Source: an uncultured Anaerolineae bacterium
Lineage (GTDB): Bacteria > Chloroflexota > Anaerolineae > Promineifilales > Promineifilaceae
Direction: 5' to 3'
Assembly: GCA_905479495.1 (NCBI GenBank)
Contig: CAJQMR010000001.1
Coordinates: 62,001-126,000 of the forward strand
Length of the DNA stretch: 64,000 nt
The position numbers and the translations under genes are program-made. Within the stretch, counting starts at the first letter, position 1. The number at the start of each line of letters is the position of its first letter. Below the pieces are notes generated by a model, which was not told the origin of the DNA, ran no database searches, and saw nothing but the letters and a program-made list of their open reading frames with translations. Positions 56,051 through 64,000 of this stretch are shown in pieces.

Positions 56051-56098
56051 CAATTAAAAAAGTGACCTCATCATAACAAAGTTAAGGGATAAGGTCAC
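56051..56098 (-). terminator. Intrinsic terminator of the Ig-repeat/LysM gene
   Basis: On the minus strand GTGACCT (56092-56098) pairs with AGGTCAC (56062-56068) across a 23-base loop and is followed by TTTTTTAATTG. It lies 13 bases after the stop codon. Confidence 0.65.
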
Positions 56099-56110
56099 AG
56101 ACTCACATAT

Positions 56111-57685
56111 TTAACGCGGGGGCAGGTTAATTACCTGACCGGGATAAATCAGGTTGGGATTATCAATTTGGGGGTTCACACCAATGAGCGCCGGATATTC
56201 AATCCCCAGGCGGTTGGCAATTTTAGTCAGCCATTCGCACACGCCCACGATGTAGGTGTCGCCCTGGTCAATGCCGGGTTCGGCATCTTTGCAATAATCA
56301 GCAGGGAGGGTCGCTGTGGTATCAGTCGCCGCAGTGTCCTCAGCGGCATCTGCTGCTGGTGCCTCAACTGCCGCCAGGGAAAAGCTAAAAGGATCGCTTT
56401 CGACGGCCGTTCCCGTCCCATCAACCGTGCGCAAAGCCAGTTCATAATCACCGGCAGGCAGGGTTGTGGGGAAACGCCAGGTGCCATCGTCGGCCACAAC
56501 GGCCGTTCCCACCACCTCGCCATTCAGCACAATTTCAATTTCTGTACCAGGTGTGCCGCTACCGGTGAGCGTCACTTCGCCACCCGCCAAATCAGCCTCA
56601 GGAAGAGCAAAGGTGGGCAAAACAAAGTCAGCGGCACTCTCTGATTCAGCCACAGCTACAGACGTACTTACCCCTTCAGCCTCTGCCAATAGGGTGCCAT
56701 CGGCGGCCACCATGCGCAGGCTCAAATCATAATCGCCCGCGTCCAGGGTAGCTGGTAAGGCCCACGTACCATCATCGGCCACTACGGCCGTTCCCACCAC
56801 CTCACCATTCACCAGAACCTCAATTGTTGTTCCCGGCGTCCCTACGCCCGAAAAATCAACAACGCCTGGAGTGAATTCAAAACCAGTTTGGTCAAATTCA
56901 GGACGTGTTAGTTCAGCCAATGACAAACCAAATCCTTCTGATTCGCCAGCCACATTGCCGTCGGCGTCGATGGCTTGTACATGTATCCCATGATTACCGG
57001 CTGCCAGTTCAGTGGTAAATGACCACGTACCATCATCGCCCACAGTCGCCGTGCCAACCAGTTCGTCATCAATCACAATGCCAACTTCGCTGCCGGGTGT
57101 ACCTGTGCCATTCAGGTCGATGGCCCCCGCAAACAAATTTTCTTCCGGCAAATTTAGCGTGGGAATGTCCAGCATGACCGCTGGAGCCACAACGTCAAAA
57201 GCAGGGAAATCAACGCTGGTGGCCACGCTGCCGTCGGCAGCCAAGGCCTCTAACGAAAGCGTGCGCGACCCTTCCGCCAGATCAAGGTCAAAGGTCCAAC
57301 GGCCGTCGGCACTCACGTCGGCTGTGCCCACTTCGGCACCATCAACAATGACACGCACAAGAGAACCAGGCGTGCCGCTGCCGTTCAAGGTCACGCTGCC
57401 AGCTTCCAGCCCAGCGGTGAGCACCGGGGAGTCCAGTTCAGGCGCGTCAATTTCGGGCATGGTTTCGTCTGCTGCTTCGGCAGCACTGTCCGGGGCAGCT
57501 TCACTTTCTGACACAGGTTCAGTTTGGCTGGCAACGGCCGTATCTTCCGCCATCTCGTCTGGTCCTTGCACAAACGCAGGCGGCGAAAGCCAAAACCAGA
57601 GCAGCAGGGCAATGAGCACCAGCAGCACAATCAGTTTAAAAATATCGAAGCGTCTCACTTCGCTTTCTTGTCGGTGATGAATCAT
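56111..57685 (-). CDS. Membrane-anchored Ig-repeat protein with C-terminal LysM domain
   Basis: 524 residues from the ATG complementary to 57683-57685, with AAGGGG upstream; the frame is open to 57943, but that part overlaps the next gene and looks non-coding. One membrane helix (about 17-36) is followed by an acidic Ala/Glu-rich linker and four bacterial Ig-like repeats, each with (G/S)GTPG, VDGxxVGTAxV-like and DDGTW motifs (about 90-445). The C-terminus (YIVGVCEWLTKIANRLGIEY to YPGQVINLPPR) is LysM-like. It probably spans from the membrane to the cell wall or surface. The acidic repeat composition differs strongly from the neighbours. Confidence 0.85.
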   Translation of the reverse strand: MIHHRQESEVRRFDIFKLIVLLVLIALLLWFWLSPPAFVQGPDEMAEDTAVASQTEPVSESEAAPDSAAEAADETMPEIDAPELDSPVLTAGLEAGSVTLNGSGTPGSLVRVIVDGAEVGTADVSADGRWTFDLDLAEGSRTLSLEALAADGSVATSVDFPAFDVVAPAVMLDIPTLNLPEENLFAGAIDLNGTGTPGSEVGIVIDDELVGTATVGDDGTWSFTTELAAGNHGIHVQAIDADGNVAGESEGFGLSLAELTRPEFDQTGFEFTPGVVDFSGVGTPGTTIEVLVNGEVVGTAVVADDGTWALPATLDAGDYDLSLRMVAADGTLLAEAEGVSTSVAVAESESAADFVLPTFALPEADLAGGEVTLTGSGTPGTEIEIVLNGEVVGTAVVADDGTWRFPTTLPAGDYELALRTVDGTGTAVESDPFSFSLAAVEAPAADAAEDTAATDTTATLPADYCKDAEPGIDQGDTYIVGVCEWLTKIANRLGIEYPALIGVNPQIDNPNLIYPGQVINLPPR

Positions 57686-57701
57686 CTGCTTAACCCCTTG
57701 C

Positions 57702-58160
57702 CTATACCTGCTGCGCCTGCTCAGCAAACTGCTTCGCTTCCGCAATCCACTGCTCTGGCTCGATTGCTTGCCACTCTTCGGGATTAATAATTTCGCGAGC
57801 ACGTTCCGGGGTGAGCGCCGCCAATTGGCCAAAGGTGTAAACACCGGCATCGTTAAAGCGCCGCGCAAACACATCGCCAATGCCGTGAATCTTCTGCAAA
57901 CTATCCCGCTCAACCAGAACTTCCTTGACCACCTCTTTAACAACCAGTTCTGGCTCTTTATTCAGAGCCTCTTGTAAGCGGGCTGCCAACGACTCTTTTT
58001 CTGCTTCCAGGGCAGCTAATTTGCCCTGCAAATCGAGGTCGATGGACCGGTTGGGTGTGGGGGCAGATTCTTCTTCCCGTCGCCAAAAGCGCCAATCAAT
58101 GGCCCATTCAATGACCCAGCCCACAATCAAACCAATTATTAATCCAACCCAAAAATTCAT
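57702..58160 (-). CDS. Membrane-anchored coiled-coil protein with helix-hairpin-helix domain
   Basis: 152 residues. An N-terminal helix (about 4-22) probably anchors it, followed by a coiled coil (45-88) and a helix-hairpin-helix motif of the LQKIHGIGDVFARRFNDAGV type, seen in DUF4332-like proteins. HhH motifs bind DNA or proteins without sequence specificity. It is encoded 16 bases upstream of the Ig-repeat gene and is probably co-transcribed with it. Confidence 0.82.
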   Translation of the reverse strand: MNFWVGLIIGLIVGWVIEWAIDWRFWRREEESAPTPNRSIDLDLQGKLAALEAEKESLAARLQEALNKEPELVVKEVVKEVLVERDSLQKIHGIGDVFARRFNDAGVYTFGQLAALTPERAREIINPEEWQAIEPEQWIAEAKQFAEQAQQV

Positions 58161-58356
58161 TACTTCCTCCTAAAACAAATTGAAAAATATTCAGGCGCAG
58201 TTGAGCAACTTACGCCCAGGCAATAAATAAGACACTCGACTAGGAAATTGGTCACATTGGTCAGGTAATGGGGTTCATTGTTTTGTGACGTGCTGGAGAA
58301 ATTGGCGTCTATGTGTGTACGTAAAATTTTATCAAACTTTTGTGAAAAGGTGCATG

Positions 58357-59160
58357 ATGGAGCAGATTCAAGAGTCCTTTTTGGGATTAGGCCCCATTGA
58401 ACAAGCTGTTTTGGCTTTTCCAGTGCCAGTTACGGCAATGAGCGGCGGGGTGCGGAAAAATCGAATAGAATATCGTCATTTGCGCCTTTGCGCAGCAATT
58501 TTGCAGGCTGGCACTGAGTTAGCAGCTTATTTGCGGGAGTTGTTGGCCAGTTATGAGGAAATTTTTAGCGGCATGGAGCAACCGACGCTAACAGAACTAT
58601 CGGATGCGGCGTTAATTGAAGTTTGCCAACAGCGCGGCACCAAGGATGATCGGCCGTTTCAGGAATTGTTTCGGCGGTATCAATTGGTGGTATGGCGCGT
58701 ATGTTACAGTTATATGCGCAACCGCGAAGACGCAGAAGATTTAACACAAGAAGTATTTTTCAAGGTATACCGCAATTTGCATCAATTCGAAGGCCGATCT
58801 TCCTTCAAAACGTGGTTATACCGGGTGGCCATCAACACATGCCAAAACGAAATTCGGCGGCGCGGCAGGCGTCCGCAAGAAGCCGAAACAGAAATGGAAA
58901 CGGTTGCCGAAATTTTGCCTTCGGGCCAGTCGGTGGAAAAAGCATTCCAGGCAAGGCAAAGGCGGCAGTTGTTGGCGGAGGCGCTGGCCAATTTGGACCC
59001 AGGCGTCAGTGAGATTTTGTATATGAAGGATATGGAAGAACGGCCGTATAACGAGATAGCCGATCTGCTGGACATTGGTGTTAGCGCGGCTAAAATGCGC
59101 GTGCAGCGAGCCAGATTAGCGTTACAGATGCAATACCGCCTGTTGGATGGTGACTCATGA
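58357..59160 (+). CDS. ECF-type RNA polymerase sigma factor with N-terminal extension
   Basis: 267 residues if started at the ATG at 58357, which has AAAGG six bases upstream; the in-frame ATG at 58573 (MEQPTLTELSDAAL) would give a standard 195-residue ECF sigma. Region 2 is clear in FQELFRRYQLVVWRVCYSYM and NREDAEDLTQEVFFKVYRN, and region 4 in LDPGVSEILYMKDMEERPYN and ISAAKMRVQRAR-like VSAAKMRVQRAR. The extra about 70 residues have no known domain. Its stop overlaps the next ATG (ATGA), typical of sigma/anti-sigma pairs. Confidence 0.9.
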   Translation: MEQIQESFLGLGPIEQAVLAFPVPVTAMSGGVRKNRIEYRHLRLCAAILQAGTELAAYLRELLASYEEIFSGMEQPTLTELSDAALIEVCQQRGTKDDRPFQELFRRYQLVVWRVCYSYMRNREDAEDLTQEVFFKVYRNLHQFEGRSSFKTWLYRVAINTCQNEIRRRGRRPQEAETEMETVAEILPSGQSVEKAFQARQRRQLLAEALANLDPGVSEILYMKDMEERPYNEIADLLDIGVSAAKMRVQRARLALQMQYRLLDGDS

Positions 59161-59531
59161 TCAACGAACCCCAACCACTTTCTCAAGAACTGCTGCGTCG
59201 CTTTGTAGCAGGAGAATTGGACGACACCGAAAATGAAGCTATTATGGCCCGCTTGGCCGAAGATGAAGCCAGCCTGGAAATTGTAGATGCGCTGTGGCAA
59301 GAACAACCGTCGCAAACGGCCGTCTTTCAACTGCCAGACCTGGAACCGGAGCAAGCTCAGCAGATGCGTCGTCAGCTCATTCAACATATTCATCGGGCTG
59401 ACCTGGCCGTGAACATTGTCAAGATGGGGACAACCGGATTTGGCAGCGTGGCGTTGAGTCTGTTACGGCCGTTGCTCAACAATAAAAATCGAGTCCGCAA
59501 AAACCGAAGGAGACGCAGAGGAAATGATTGA
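59157..59531 (+). CDS. Putative anti-sigma factor
   Basis: 124 residues. The N-terminal helices (LSQELLRRFVAGELDDTENE) resemble the anti-sigma domain of ZAS-like proteins, but the HxxxCxxC zinc motif is missing and no membrane helix is obvious; the C-terminus is very basic (RVRKNRRRRRG). Function as anti-sigma is inferred from the ATGA overlap with the sigma gene. It overlaps the next gene by eight bases. Confidence 0.75.
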   Translation: MINEPQPLSQELLRRFVAGELDDTENEAIMARLAEDEASLEIVDALWQEQPSQTAVFQLPDLEPEQAQQMRRQLIQHIHRADLAVNIVKMGTTGFGSVALSLLRPLLNNKNRVRKNRRRRRGND

Positions 59532-60375
59532 TTTTGAGATTATCCAAAACGCAATCAGCAACATGATTGCCAACGCCATCGATTACGCCCCCCGTTTGGT
59601 AACCGCCCTCATCATCCTGCTGGTCGGCTGGCTGCTGGCCAAAGCCATCTCCACCCTGGTGCAGCGGCTGGGCGAAAGGCTGCGTCTGGAAGATCTGCTG
59701 GAACGCACTGGCATTAAGGCTGGCCTGGAAAAAGCCCAAATCAAGCGTTCTGGCACCCAGCTTGTAGGCATGTTGCTCTACTGGATCATCTTCCTCAACT
59801 TTATTCTAATTGCCCTGGAAAGTTTGGGGCTGAATGCGGCCGTAGAACCACTGCGCAACCTCATCGCCTTTTTGCCCCGGCTGCTGGCCGCCCTGGCCAC
59901 GCTCACGGCCGGGGTGCTGTTGGCCCAATTCTTGGGCAAGGCAGCCCAAGCAGCTATGAGCGGCATGGGCGTAGAGTTTCATCAAGAAGTGGGGCAAGGG
60001 GTCAACGTGCTGCTCATCATCATGATTGTAATTGTGGTGCTGGAACAGCTAGGCATCAACGCCAGCATCATGACCAATATCTTCACCAACGTGATCACCA
60101 TTATTGTGGCCGGCTTGGCGTTGGCCTTTGGCCTGGGCGGCCGCGACGTAGCGCGCGGCGTATTGGCCGGCTATTACGCCCGCGAGCAGTTTGAAATGGG
60201 CGACCGGGTCGTTATCGACGGAGAAGAGGGCATTTTGGAAGCGATTGGCACGCTCAATGCCGAAATTCGCGTCGGCGGTGAGCGTCTGATTGTGCCCAAC
60301 ACCGTTCTGACGGAAACGGCCGTCAAAGTGAAAGACACCGATTGGGACCAGCCGATTTTGGAACTAGATGAATAA
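59524..60375 (+). CDS. Mechanosensitive-channel-like membrane protein (MscS family)
   Basis: 283 residues with about five membrane helices. Conserved TM-helix repeats (APRLVTALIILLVGWLLAKA; LPRLLAALATLTAGVLLAQ) precede an MscS-type pore-helix region (GLALAFGLGGRDVARGVLAG) and a beta domain (FEMGDRVVIDGEEGILEAIG, RVGGERLIVPN). It should relieve osmotic stress or conduct small ions. It starts inside the end of the putative anti-sigma gene, so it may be part of that stress regulon. Confidence 0.87.
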   Translation: MIDFEIIQNAISNMIANAIDYAPRLVTALIILLVGWLLAKAISTLVQRLGERLRLEDLLERTGIKAGLEKAQIKRSGTQLVGMLLYWIIFLNFILIALESLGLNAAVEPLRNLIAFLPRLLAALATLTAGVLLAQFLGKAAQAAMSGMGVEFHQEVGQGVNVLLIIMIVIVVLEQLGINASIMTNIFTNVITIIVAGLALAFGLGGRDVARGVLAGYYAREQFEMGDRVVIDGEEGILEAIGTLNAEIRVGGERLIVPNTVLTETAVKVKDTDWDQPILELDE

Positions 60376-60384
60376 AAGAAAATC

Positions 60385-60418
60385 CGCAGATTAGATCATT
60401 AAATCTGTGTAATCTGCG
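60385..60418. repeat. Intergenic hairpin between convergent genes
   Basis: CGCAGATT (60385-60392) is inverted at 60411-60418, in a spacer rich in repeated AATCTG words that recur near 2190 and 61895-61915. There is no T tract, so a terminator role is uncertain. Confidence 0.5.
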
Positions 60419-60431
60419 AAATCTGTGGACT

Positions 60432-61958
60432 TCACTCCAGCCACTCGGCAAAAAAGGCATCCAGTGGCTGGCCATAGGCCGCTTCCATAATTTCGCGGAA
60501 CTGATCATCGCTGGCCGTACCGCCACCGTAAGTGGCAAAATAGGTTTTTAGCCCACTAAAGAACGCCTCATCCCCCACCTCCTGCCGCAGCGCATGGACA
60601 AACACAGCCCCGCCAAAATAGGTGTTAAAGCTAAACAACTTGGCCGGCGGCGGATCGCCCAGCGGAAAATCATCGCCGTTTTCCTCAACGGCCGATTGAA
60701 TCGCCGCCATTGCCAGTTCAAAATCCTCAGGATCATCCCGATTTTCCCACATCAGCTGCACATAGGTGGCAAACCCCTCATTGCGCCACATCTGCTGCCA
60801 GGAATCCAGGCTGACCCAATTGCCAAACCACATATGCGCCAATTCATGCATCACCGTCGTTTGTCCGATCATGTTGTTGGCCAGCAGCACCATCGTTTGC
60901 GTTTCCAGCGACACGCCGGACACATCAGCCGTGACAAAGCCAAACGCTTCATAAGGGTACGGACCAAACAGATCGCTCATCCAATCAATCGCTTCACCCA
61001 AATAGACTGTGGCGGCGGCAAATTCAGTTTGCGCCCCCTCGTTGACATAATGTCTTAAAGGCACTCCATCTGGCGAGACAGCTTCCTGCCGCTCAAACTC
61101 ACCCACCACCACCGTGGCCAGGTAAGACGCCATCGGGAAATCATGCTCCCAGATGAAGGTGCTGCTCGTTTCGTCGTCAATCTGCTCAATGAGCAGGCCA
61201 TTGGCTACGGCCGTTAGGCCTGCGGGTACCGTAATTTCAAAGCGATACGTCGCCTTGTCGCGAGGATGGTCGTTGTTGGGGAACCAGTAGCGCGAACCAT
61301 CTGGCTCGGACAACACGTAAATACTTTCCCCGTCCACAAAGCTCATCCCTACCGAGGCAGCAAATCCCACATAGCGAGACGGCCGTTCCAAAGGACTCCC
61401 CTGATACGTCACAGAAATCGTAAATGGCTGCCCTTGCGGCAAAGATTCAGAAGGATCAACGATGAGCTTATCACCCTGACGTGAATACGCCACCGGGCGC
61501 ATGTTCCACAAGACATCTTCAATGGTAAACCCGACAAAATCCAGAGCAAGCACGTCCTGATCTGGGGCGGTCACCACGCCGTTGATGTGAACCGTCCCCT
61601 CAACATTGTTCACAGTTGGATCGAGCGCCAGCAAAAGATGATAATCCATGACATCATATCCCCTGCTGCCTAACTCCGGCGCATACGGATCACCCATGGA
61701 ATACGCCACAGGGGGCGATGTGGGGCTGGCGGCGGGCACGGCACTGGGCGGGGGTGTTTGGCTGGGAACGGCCGTTGGCAATGGCACCAGCGTCGGCGTA
61801 GCGACAGCCTGGCTGATGGGGGTGCTTTGGATGGGGGTGGGTGTGGGAACGGCCGTTTCCCCACAACCAACCAGCAACCCCAAAATCAAAAAAATCTGCG
61901 CAATCTGCGGATAATTTTTCTTAATCTTTGCTTTGAACGCTTGCATTTTCATGTCCAT
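60432..61958 (-). CDS. M1-family aminopeptidase-like metallopeptidase lipoprotein
   Basis: 508 residues. The signal ends in a lipobox LVGC (Cys32), then a long Pro/Thr/Ser linker (35-85). The M1 zinc site is intact: HELAH (371-375) and NEGFATY with the third ligand Glu394, 18 residues later. The usual GxMEN exopeptidase motif is replaced by SGVSLETQT, so aminopeptidase specificity may differ. The protein is shorter than classical M1 enzymes, lacking the C-terminal helical domain. It should act outside the membrane on peptides. Confidence 0.9.
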   Translation of the reverse strand: MDMKMQAFKAKIKKNYPQIAQIFLILGLLVGCGETAVPTPTPIQSTPISQAVATPTLVPLPTAVPSQTPPPSAVPAASPTSPPVAYSMGDPYAPELGSRGYDVMDYHLLLALDPTVNNVEGTVHINGVVTAPDQDVLALDFVGFTIEDVLWNMRPVAYSRQGDKLIVDPSESLPQGQPFTISVTYQGSPLERPSRYVGFAASVGMSFVDGESIYVLSEPDGSRYWFPNNDHPRDKATYRFEITVPAGLTAVANGLLIEQIDDETSSTFIWEHDFPMASYLATVVVGEFERQEAVSPDGVPLRHYVNEGAQTEFAAATVYLGEAIDWMSDLFGPYPYEAFGFVTADVSGVSLETQTMVLLANNMIGQTTVMHELAHMWFGNWVSLDSWQQMWRNEGFATYVQLMWENRDDPEDFELAMAAIQSAVEENGDDFPLGDPPPAKLFSFNTYFGGAVFVHALRQEVGDEAFFSGLKTYFATYGGGTASDDQFREIMEAAYGQPLDAFFAEWLE

Positions 61959-62133
61959 TTCCCCATACTGTTCTGGCAGTGCTTAAAAGTCAATAGGCCC
62001 GCCAGCAACGCCCATCAAAAGTTAACGATCTGAGCCTGTAGAAGCATTGGCTGCACGCCAAACTTTATTGACTAAAGACCTTTTCTCTGCACCTTTGCGC
62101 CTTTGCGTTAATATTTTTATCAGGAGCAATCTT

Positions 62134-63357
62134 TTGACCGAAAAACCCCGCCTGCGCCAACTTGATTTCCAACCAGTGTATCACCAGGGTGAACAAATGT
62201 GGTATTTGCGCGACCCGCTGGAACTGTCTAGCGAACAGCTGGTAATGCCGCCCGCTCTGGCGCAGCTACTCCTTTTTTGCGACGGCAGCCGTACCCCGCA
62301 AGAAATCCATGCCGACTTTTGCCAGCACATCGGTCAGCCGCTCGATTTTGCCATCACCGAGCAGGCGCTGGCCCAACTGGATGCCGCCTGCCTCTTCGAC
62401 AACGAGCGCGCCCGGCAAGCGCTGGCCTGGCAGCAAAATGAGTTCCGCAGCCAGCCCTTCCGCATACCGGCCCTGGCCGACTTGAGCTATCCAGCCAATC
62501 CGCGCCAGCTCACCATGCTGCTGGAAGATTACGGCCGTGAAGATCAACTCAACGGCTGGCAGCCGTGGCGGGGCCGGGCCATTATTTCGCCTCACATCGA
62601 CTACCAGCGCGGTGGCAAAGTGTACTCCAAAGTGTGGCGGCGGGCGCAAACGGCCGTTCTCGAAGCCGATCTTGTCATCATTCTGGGCACCGACCACAAT
62701 GGCGGCGCAGGCACCTTCACCCTCACCCGCCAGCCCTACGCCACCCCTTACGGCGTCCTGCCCACCGACACCGATTTGGTTGATGAATTGGCTGCTGCCA
62801 TCGGTGAAGAAGCCGCTTATGCCGAAGAGCTGCACCACCGCCGCGAGCATTCCATTGAGCTTTCGGCCGTCTGGCTGCATTATATTTACCAGCAAGCGGG
62901 CATAGAGCCTAAGCCGATGGTGCCGATTTTATGTGGTTCGTTTCACCATTTTGTGATGAATGGGCATCACCCCGCCGAAGATGATTTGTTGGCAACGGCC
63001 GTCGCCACCCTGCAAGCCGCCACCGCCGACAAAAAAGTGCTCATCGTCGCCTCAGTAGACTTTGCCCACGTTGGCCCCGCCTTTGGCGACGACTACATCA
63101 TGGATGAGGCGCACCGCACCGCCCTGCGCCAAGCCGACCACAATCTGGTTCAGGCCATCATTCGCGGCGACGATGCCAGCTTTTATGACCAAATTGCCGC
63201 CGTGGAAGACCGCAACAAAGTGTGCGGCTTTTCCTCCATCTACCTCATGCTGCGCTACCTGCAAGGCACCGAAGGCGTCCAGGTCGCCTACGACCACTGC
63301 CCCGCCGACGACGAGGATCACTCCCTGGTCTCCATCGCGGGTATCCTGCTAGAGTAG
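62134..63357 (+). CDS. amrB: AmmeMemoRadiSam system protein B (Memo family)
   Basis: 407 residues from the TTG at 62134, selected because AGGAG lies seven bases upstream; the open frame begins at 62047 in a spacer repeat. An N-terminal region of about 120 residues precedes the Memo domain, which shows GRAIISPHIDYQRGGKVYSK, ILGTDHNGG, HHRREHSIELSAVWLHYIY, VPILCGSFHHF and VASVDFAHVGPAFGD. Memo proteins are non-haem metal-binding proteins related to extradiol dioxygenases. The usual partners AmmeMemoRadiSam A and the radical SAM protein are not in the window. Confidence 0.9.
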   Translation: MTEKPRLRQLDFQPVYHQGEQMWYLRDPLELSSEQLVMPPALAQLLLFCDGSRTPQEIHADFCQHIGQPLDFAITEQALAQLDAACLFDNERARQALAWQQNEFRSQPFRIPALADLSYPANPRQLTMLLEDYGREDQLNGWQPWRGRAIISPHIDYQRGGKVYSKVWRRAQTAVLEADLVIILGTDHNGGAGTFTLTRQPYATPYGVLPTDTDLVDELAAAIGEEAAYAEELHHRREHSIELSAVWLHYIYQQAGIEPKPMVPILCGSFHHFVMNGHHPAEDDLLATAVATLQAATADKKVLIVASVDFAHVGPAFGDDYIMDEAHRTALRQADHNLVQAIIRGDDASFYDQIAAVEDRNKVCGFSSIYLMLRYLQGTEGVQVAYDHCPADDEDHSLVSIAGILLE

Positions 63358-63366
63358 GTTATAAAC

Positions 63367-63885
63367 ATGACCACCCCCACGCTTACCACAGAAAATTTAC
63401 GGTTACGGCCGTTCACTCCCCAAGACACCCCCGCCATGCATCAAATCCTAAACGGCCGTGATGTGCTCAAATATTTCCCCGGCCCGCAAACGGTGACCAA
63501 GGCGCAAGTGGATCGCATGATTAATCGGCTGATGGCGCATTGGCAAGAGCATGGCTACGGCTTGTGGGCCGTCGAGCAGCACACGACCGGCGCACTGCTG
63601 GGGCGCTGTGGCTTACAGCGCATCCCCGAAACCGACGAAGTCGAGATAGATTTCATTCTGGACCCCGCTTGCTGGGGGCAAGGCTTTGCCACCGAGGCAG
63701 GGCAGGCCAGCTTGCAGTTTGGCTTTGCGCAGTTGAACCTGAAAGAGGTAGTGGGCATTGTGCATCCAGACAACTTGGCTTCACAGCGGGTTCTGCAAAA
63801 GCTGGGCATGCAGTTCGCCCAAGCCACCGAATATTTCGGCATGGCCGTCCACCGCTACACATGCCGGAGCATTTTTCTAGAGTAA
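63367..63885 (+). CDS. GNAT N-acetyltransferase (RimJ/RimL type)
   Basis: 172 residues. The typical opening LTTENLRLRPFTPQDTPAM is followed by GRCGLQRI, the acetyl-CoA-binding loop CWGQGFATEAG and IVHPDNLASQRVLQKLGM. It transfers acetyl from acetyl-CoA to an amine; the substrate is unknown. It follows the Memo gene by nine bases and is probably co-transcribed with it. Confidence 0.92.
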   Translation: MTTPTLTTENLRLRPFTPQDTPAMHQILNGRDVLKYFPGPQTVTKAQVDRMINRLMAHWQEHGYGLWAVEQHTTGALLGRCGLQRIPETDEVEIDFILDPACWGQGFATEAGQASLQFGFAQLNLKEVVGIVHPDNLASQRVLQKLGMQFAQATEYFGMAVHRYTCRSIFLE

Positions 63886-63921
63886 ATTGACAATTAGGCT
63901 GGTGAATGTCACAATGTTTGC

Positions 63922-64000
63922 ATGAGTACGGCCGTTCGTTACACACCACAAAAAAAGCAAGAACTCCGGAGCCGCCACCAGTTAGCCGACAGATTAACTG
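63922..64000 (+). CDS. Start of an unidentified gene (partial)
   Basis: An open frame from the ATG at 63922 runs to the window end (26 residues, beginning MSTAVRYTPQ and basic). No strong ribosome site is visible, and the piece is too short to identify. An ACGGCCGT copy lies within it, read as STAV. Confidence 0.4.
   Translation, partial: MSTAVRYTPQKKQELRSRHQLADRLT

Larger units (their letters stand above)
1287..63935. repeat. Highly iterated palindrome ACGGCCGT, dispersed across the window
   Basis: The 8-base palindrome ACGGCCGT, usually flanked as (A)ACGGCCGTT(T), occurs about 85 times by eye from 1287-1294 to 63928-63935. Chance predicts about one copy in 64 kb. Copies lie in coding and intergenic DNA, on both gene orientations and in different reading frames, giving recurrent peptides Thr-Ala-Val (ITAV, ETAV) or Asn-Gly-Arg. 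The pattern resembles the HIP1 palindrome of cyanobacteria in behaviour, not in sequence. Copies are absent from 1-1286, 5621-7651, 8112-11335 and 41370-44408. They are sparser in the sensor operon (about one per 1.4 kb) than in 44.4-64 kb (about one per 0.45 kb). Confidence 0.95.

Noticed and set aside
57686..57943. N-terminal extension of the Ig-repeat protein by 86 residues
   Set aside because: The stretch overlaps the HhH gene in another frame and is Arg/Ser-rich shadow sequence. A start at 57685 with AAGGGG upstream directly precedes the membrane helix.
1..64000. tRNA, rRNA or riboswitch genes
   Set aside because: I looked for TPsiC-loop and acceptor patterns and for conserved riboswitch cores in the spacers and found none I could support.

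Overview
The window looks like a chromosomal segment of a bacterium of the phylum Chloroflexota, probably from the Anaerolineae or a neighbouring class. This is inferred from protein style: GAF-rich sensors, CHAT and ROCO proteins with effector-associated domains, PF04392 lipoproteins, and intergenic spacer repeats. No rRNA or other marker settles it. Gene density is high, and every gene from 13.2 to 54.4 kb lies on the minus strand. One sequence signature runs through nearly all of it: the palindromic octamer ACGGCCGT, about 85 copies by eye where roughly one is expected. It is missing from a few genes, which therefore look foreign or late-arriving.

Layout. 0-4 kb: a truncated pentapeptide-repeat/ion-channel-like protein, an enoyl-CoA hydratase, a hypothetical protein and a degenerate CPBP-type membrane protein. 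4-9.5 kb: an MFS transporter, a small membrane protein and a polar amino-acid ABC transporter. The transporter's binding protein is an internal tandem duplication, and its permease carries a third, partial binding-protein lobe. 9.6-13.1 kb: a CHAT protease-like protein with its own consensus promoter, overlapping by one base a PD-(D/E)XK (Cas4/RecB-like) nuclease, which is followed by a SAM methyltransferase.

13.2-39.4 kb is the centrepiece: a co-directional 26-kb block of ten genes. It encodes two orphan PF04392 substrate-binding lipoproteins, five membrane sensors (Cache, dCache_3, a helical extracellular domain, a multi-TM domain), a giant soluble protein with eight GAF and two PAS domains, one histidine kinase with four GAF domains, and a single-domain response regulator. 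I count about 22 GAF and 6 PAS domains against one kinase. Two unnamed modules recur: a truncated-GAF 'GW' module (six copies) and a C-terminal tail of about 48 residues, present in all six non-kinase receptors but not in the kinase. The simplest reading is a multi-receptor array feeding one kinase.

39.8-54.4 kb is mostly housekeeping: gatB, gatA and gatC (dispersed), peptide deformylase, an aminotransferase, a sugar nucleotidyltransferase, a SanA-like protein, a cNMP/bPH2 membrane protein, a GH13 amylase, a DUF952 protein and a GH-like lipoprotein. Within it sits an LRR-ROC-COR (Roco) protein ending in the same type of effector-associated domain found at the N-terminus of the CHAT protein 30 kb away, so the two could be sensor and effector of one conflict system. 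54.4-64 kb holds an FHA membrane protein, small proteins, LysM and Ig-repeat envelope proteins, an ECF sigma factor with a coupled regulator, an MscS-like channel, an M1 peptidase lipoprotein, a Memo-family (AmmeMemoRadiSam B) protein, a GNAT acetyltransferase and the start of one more gene.
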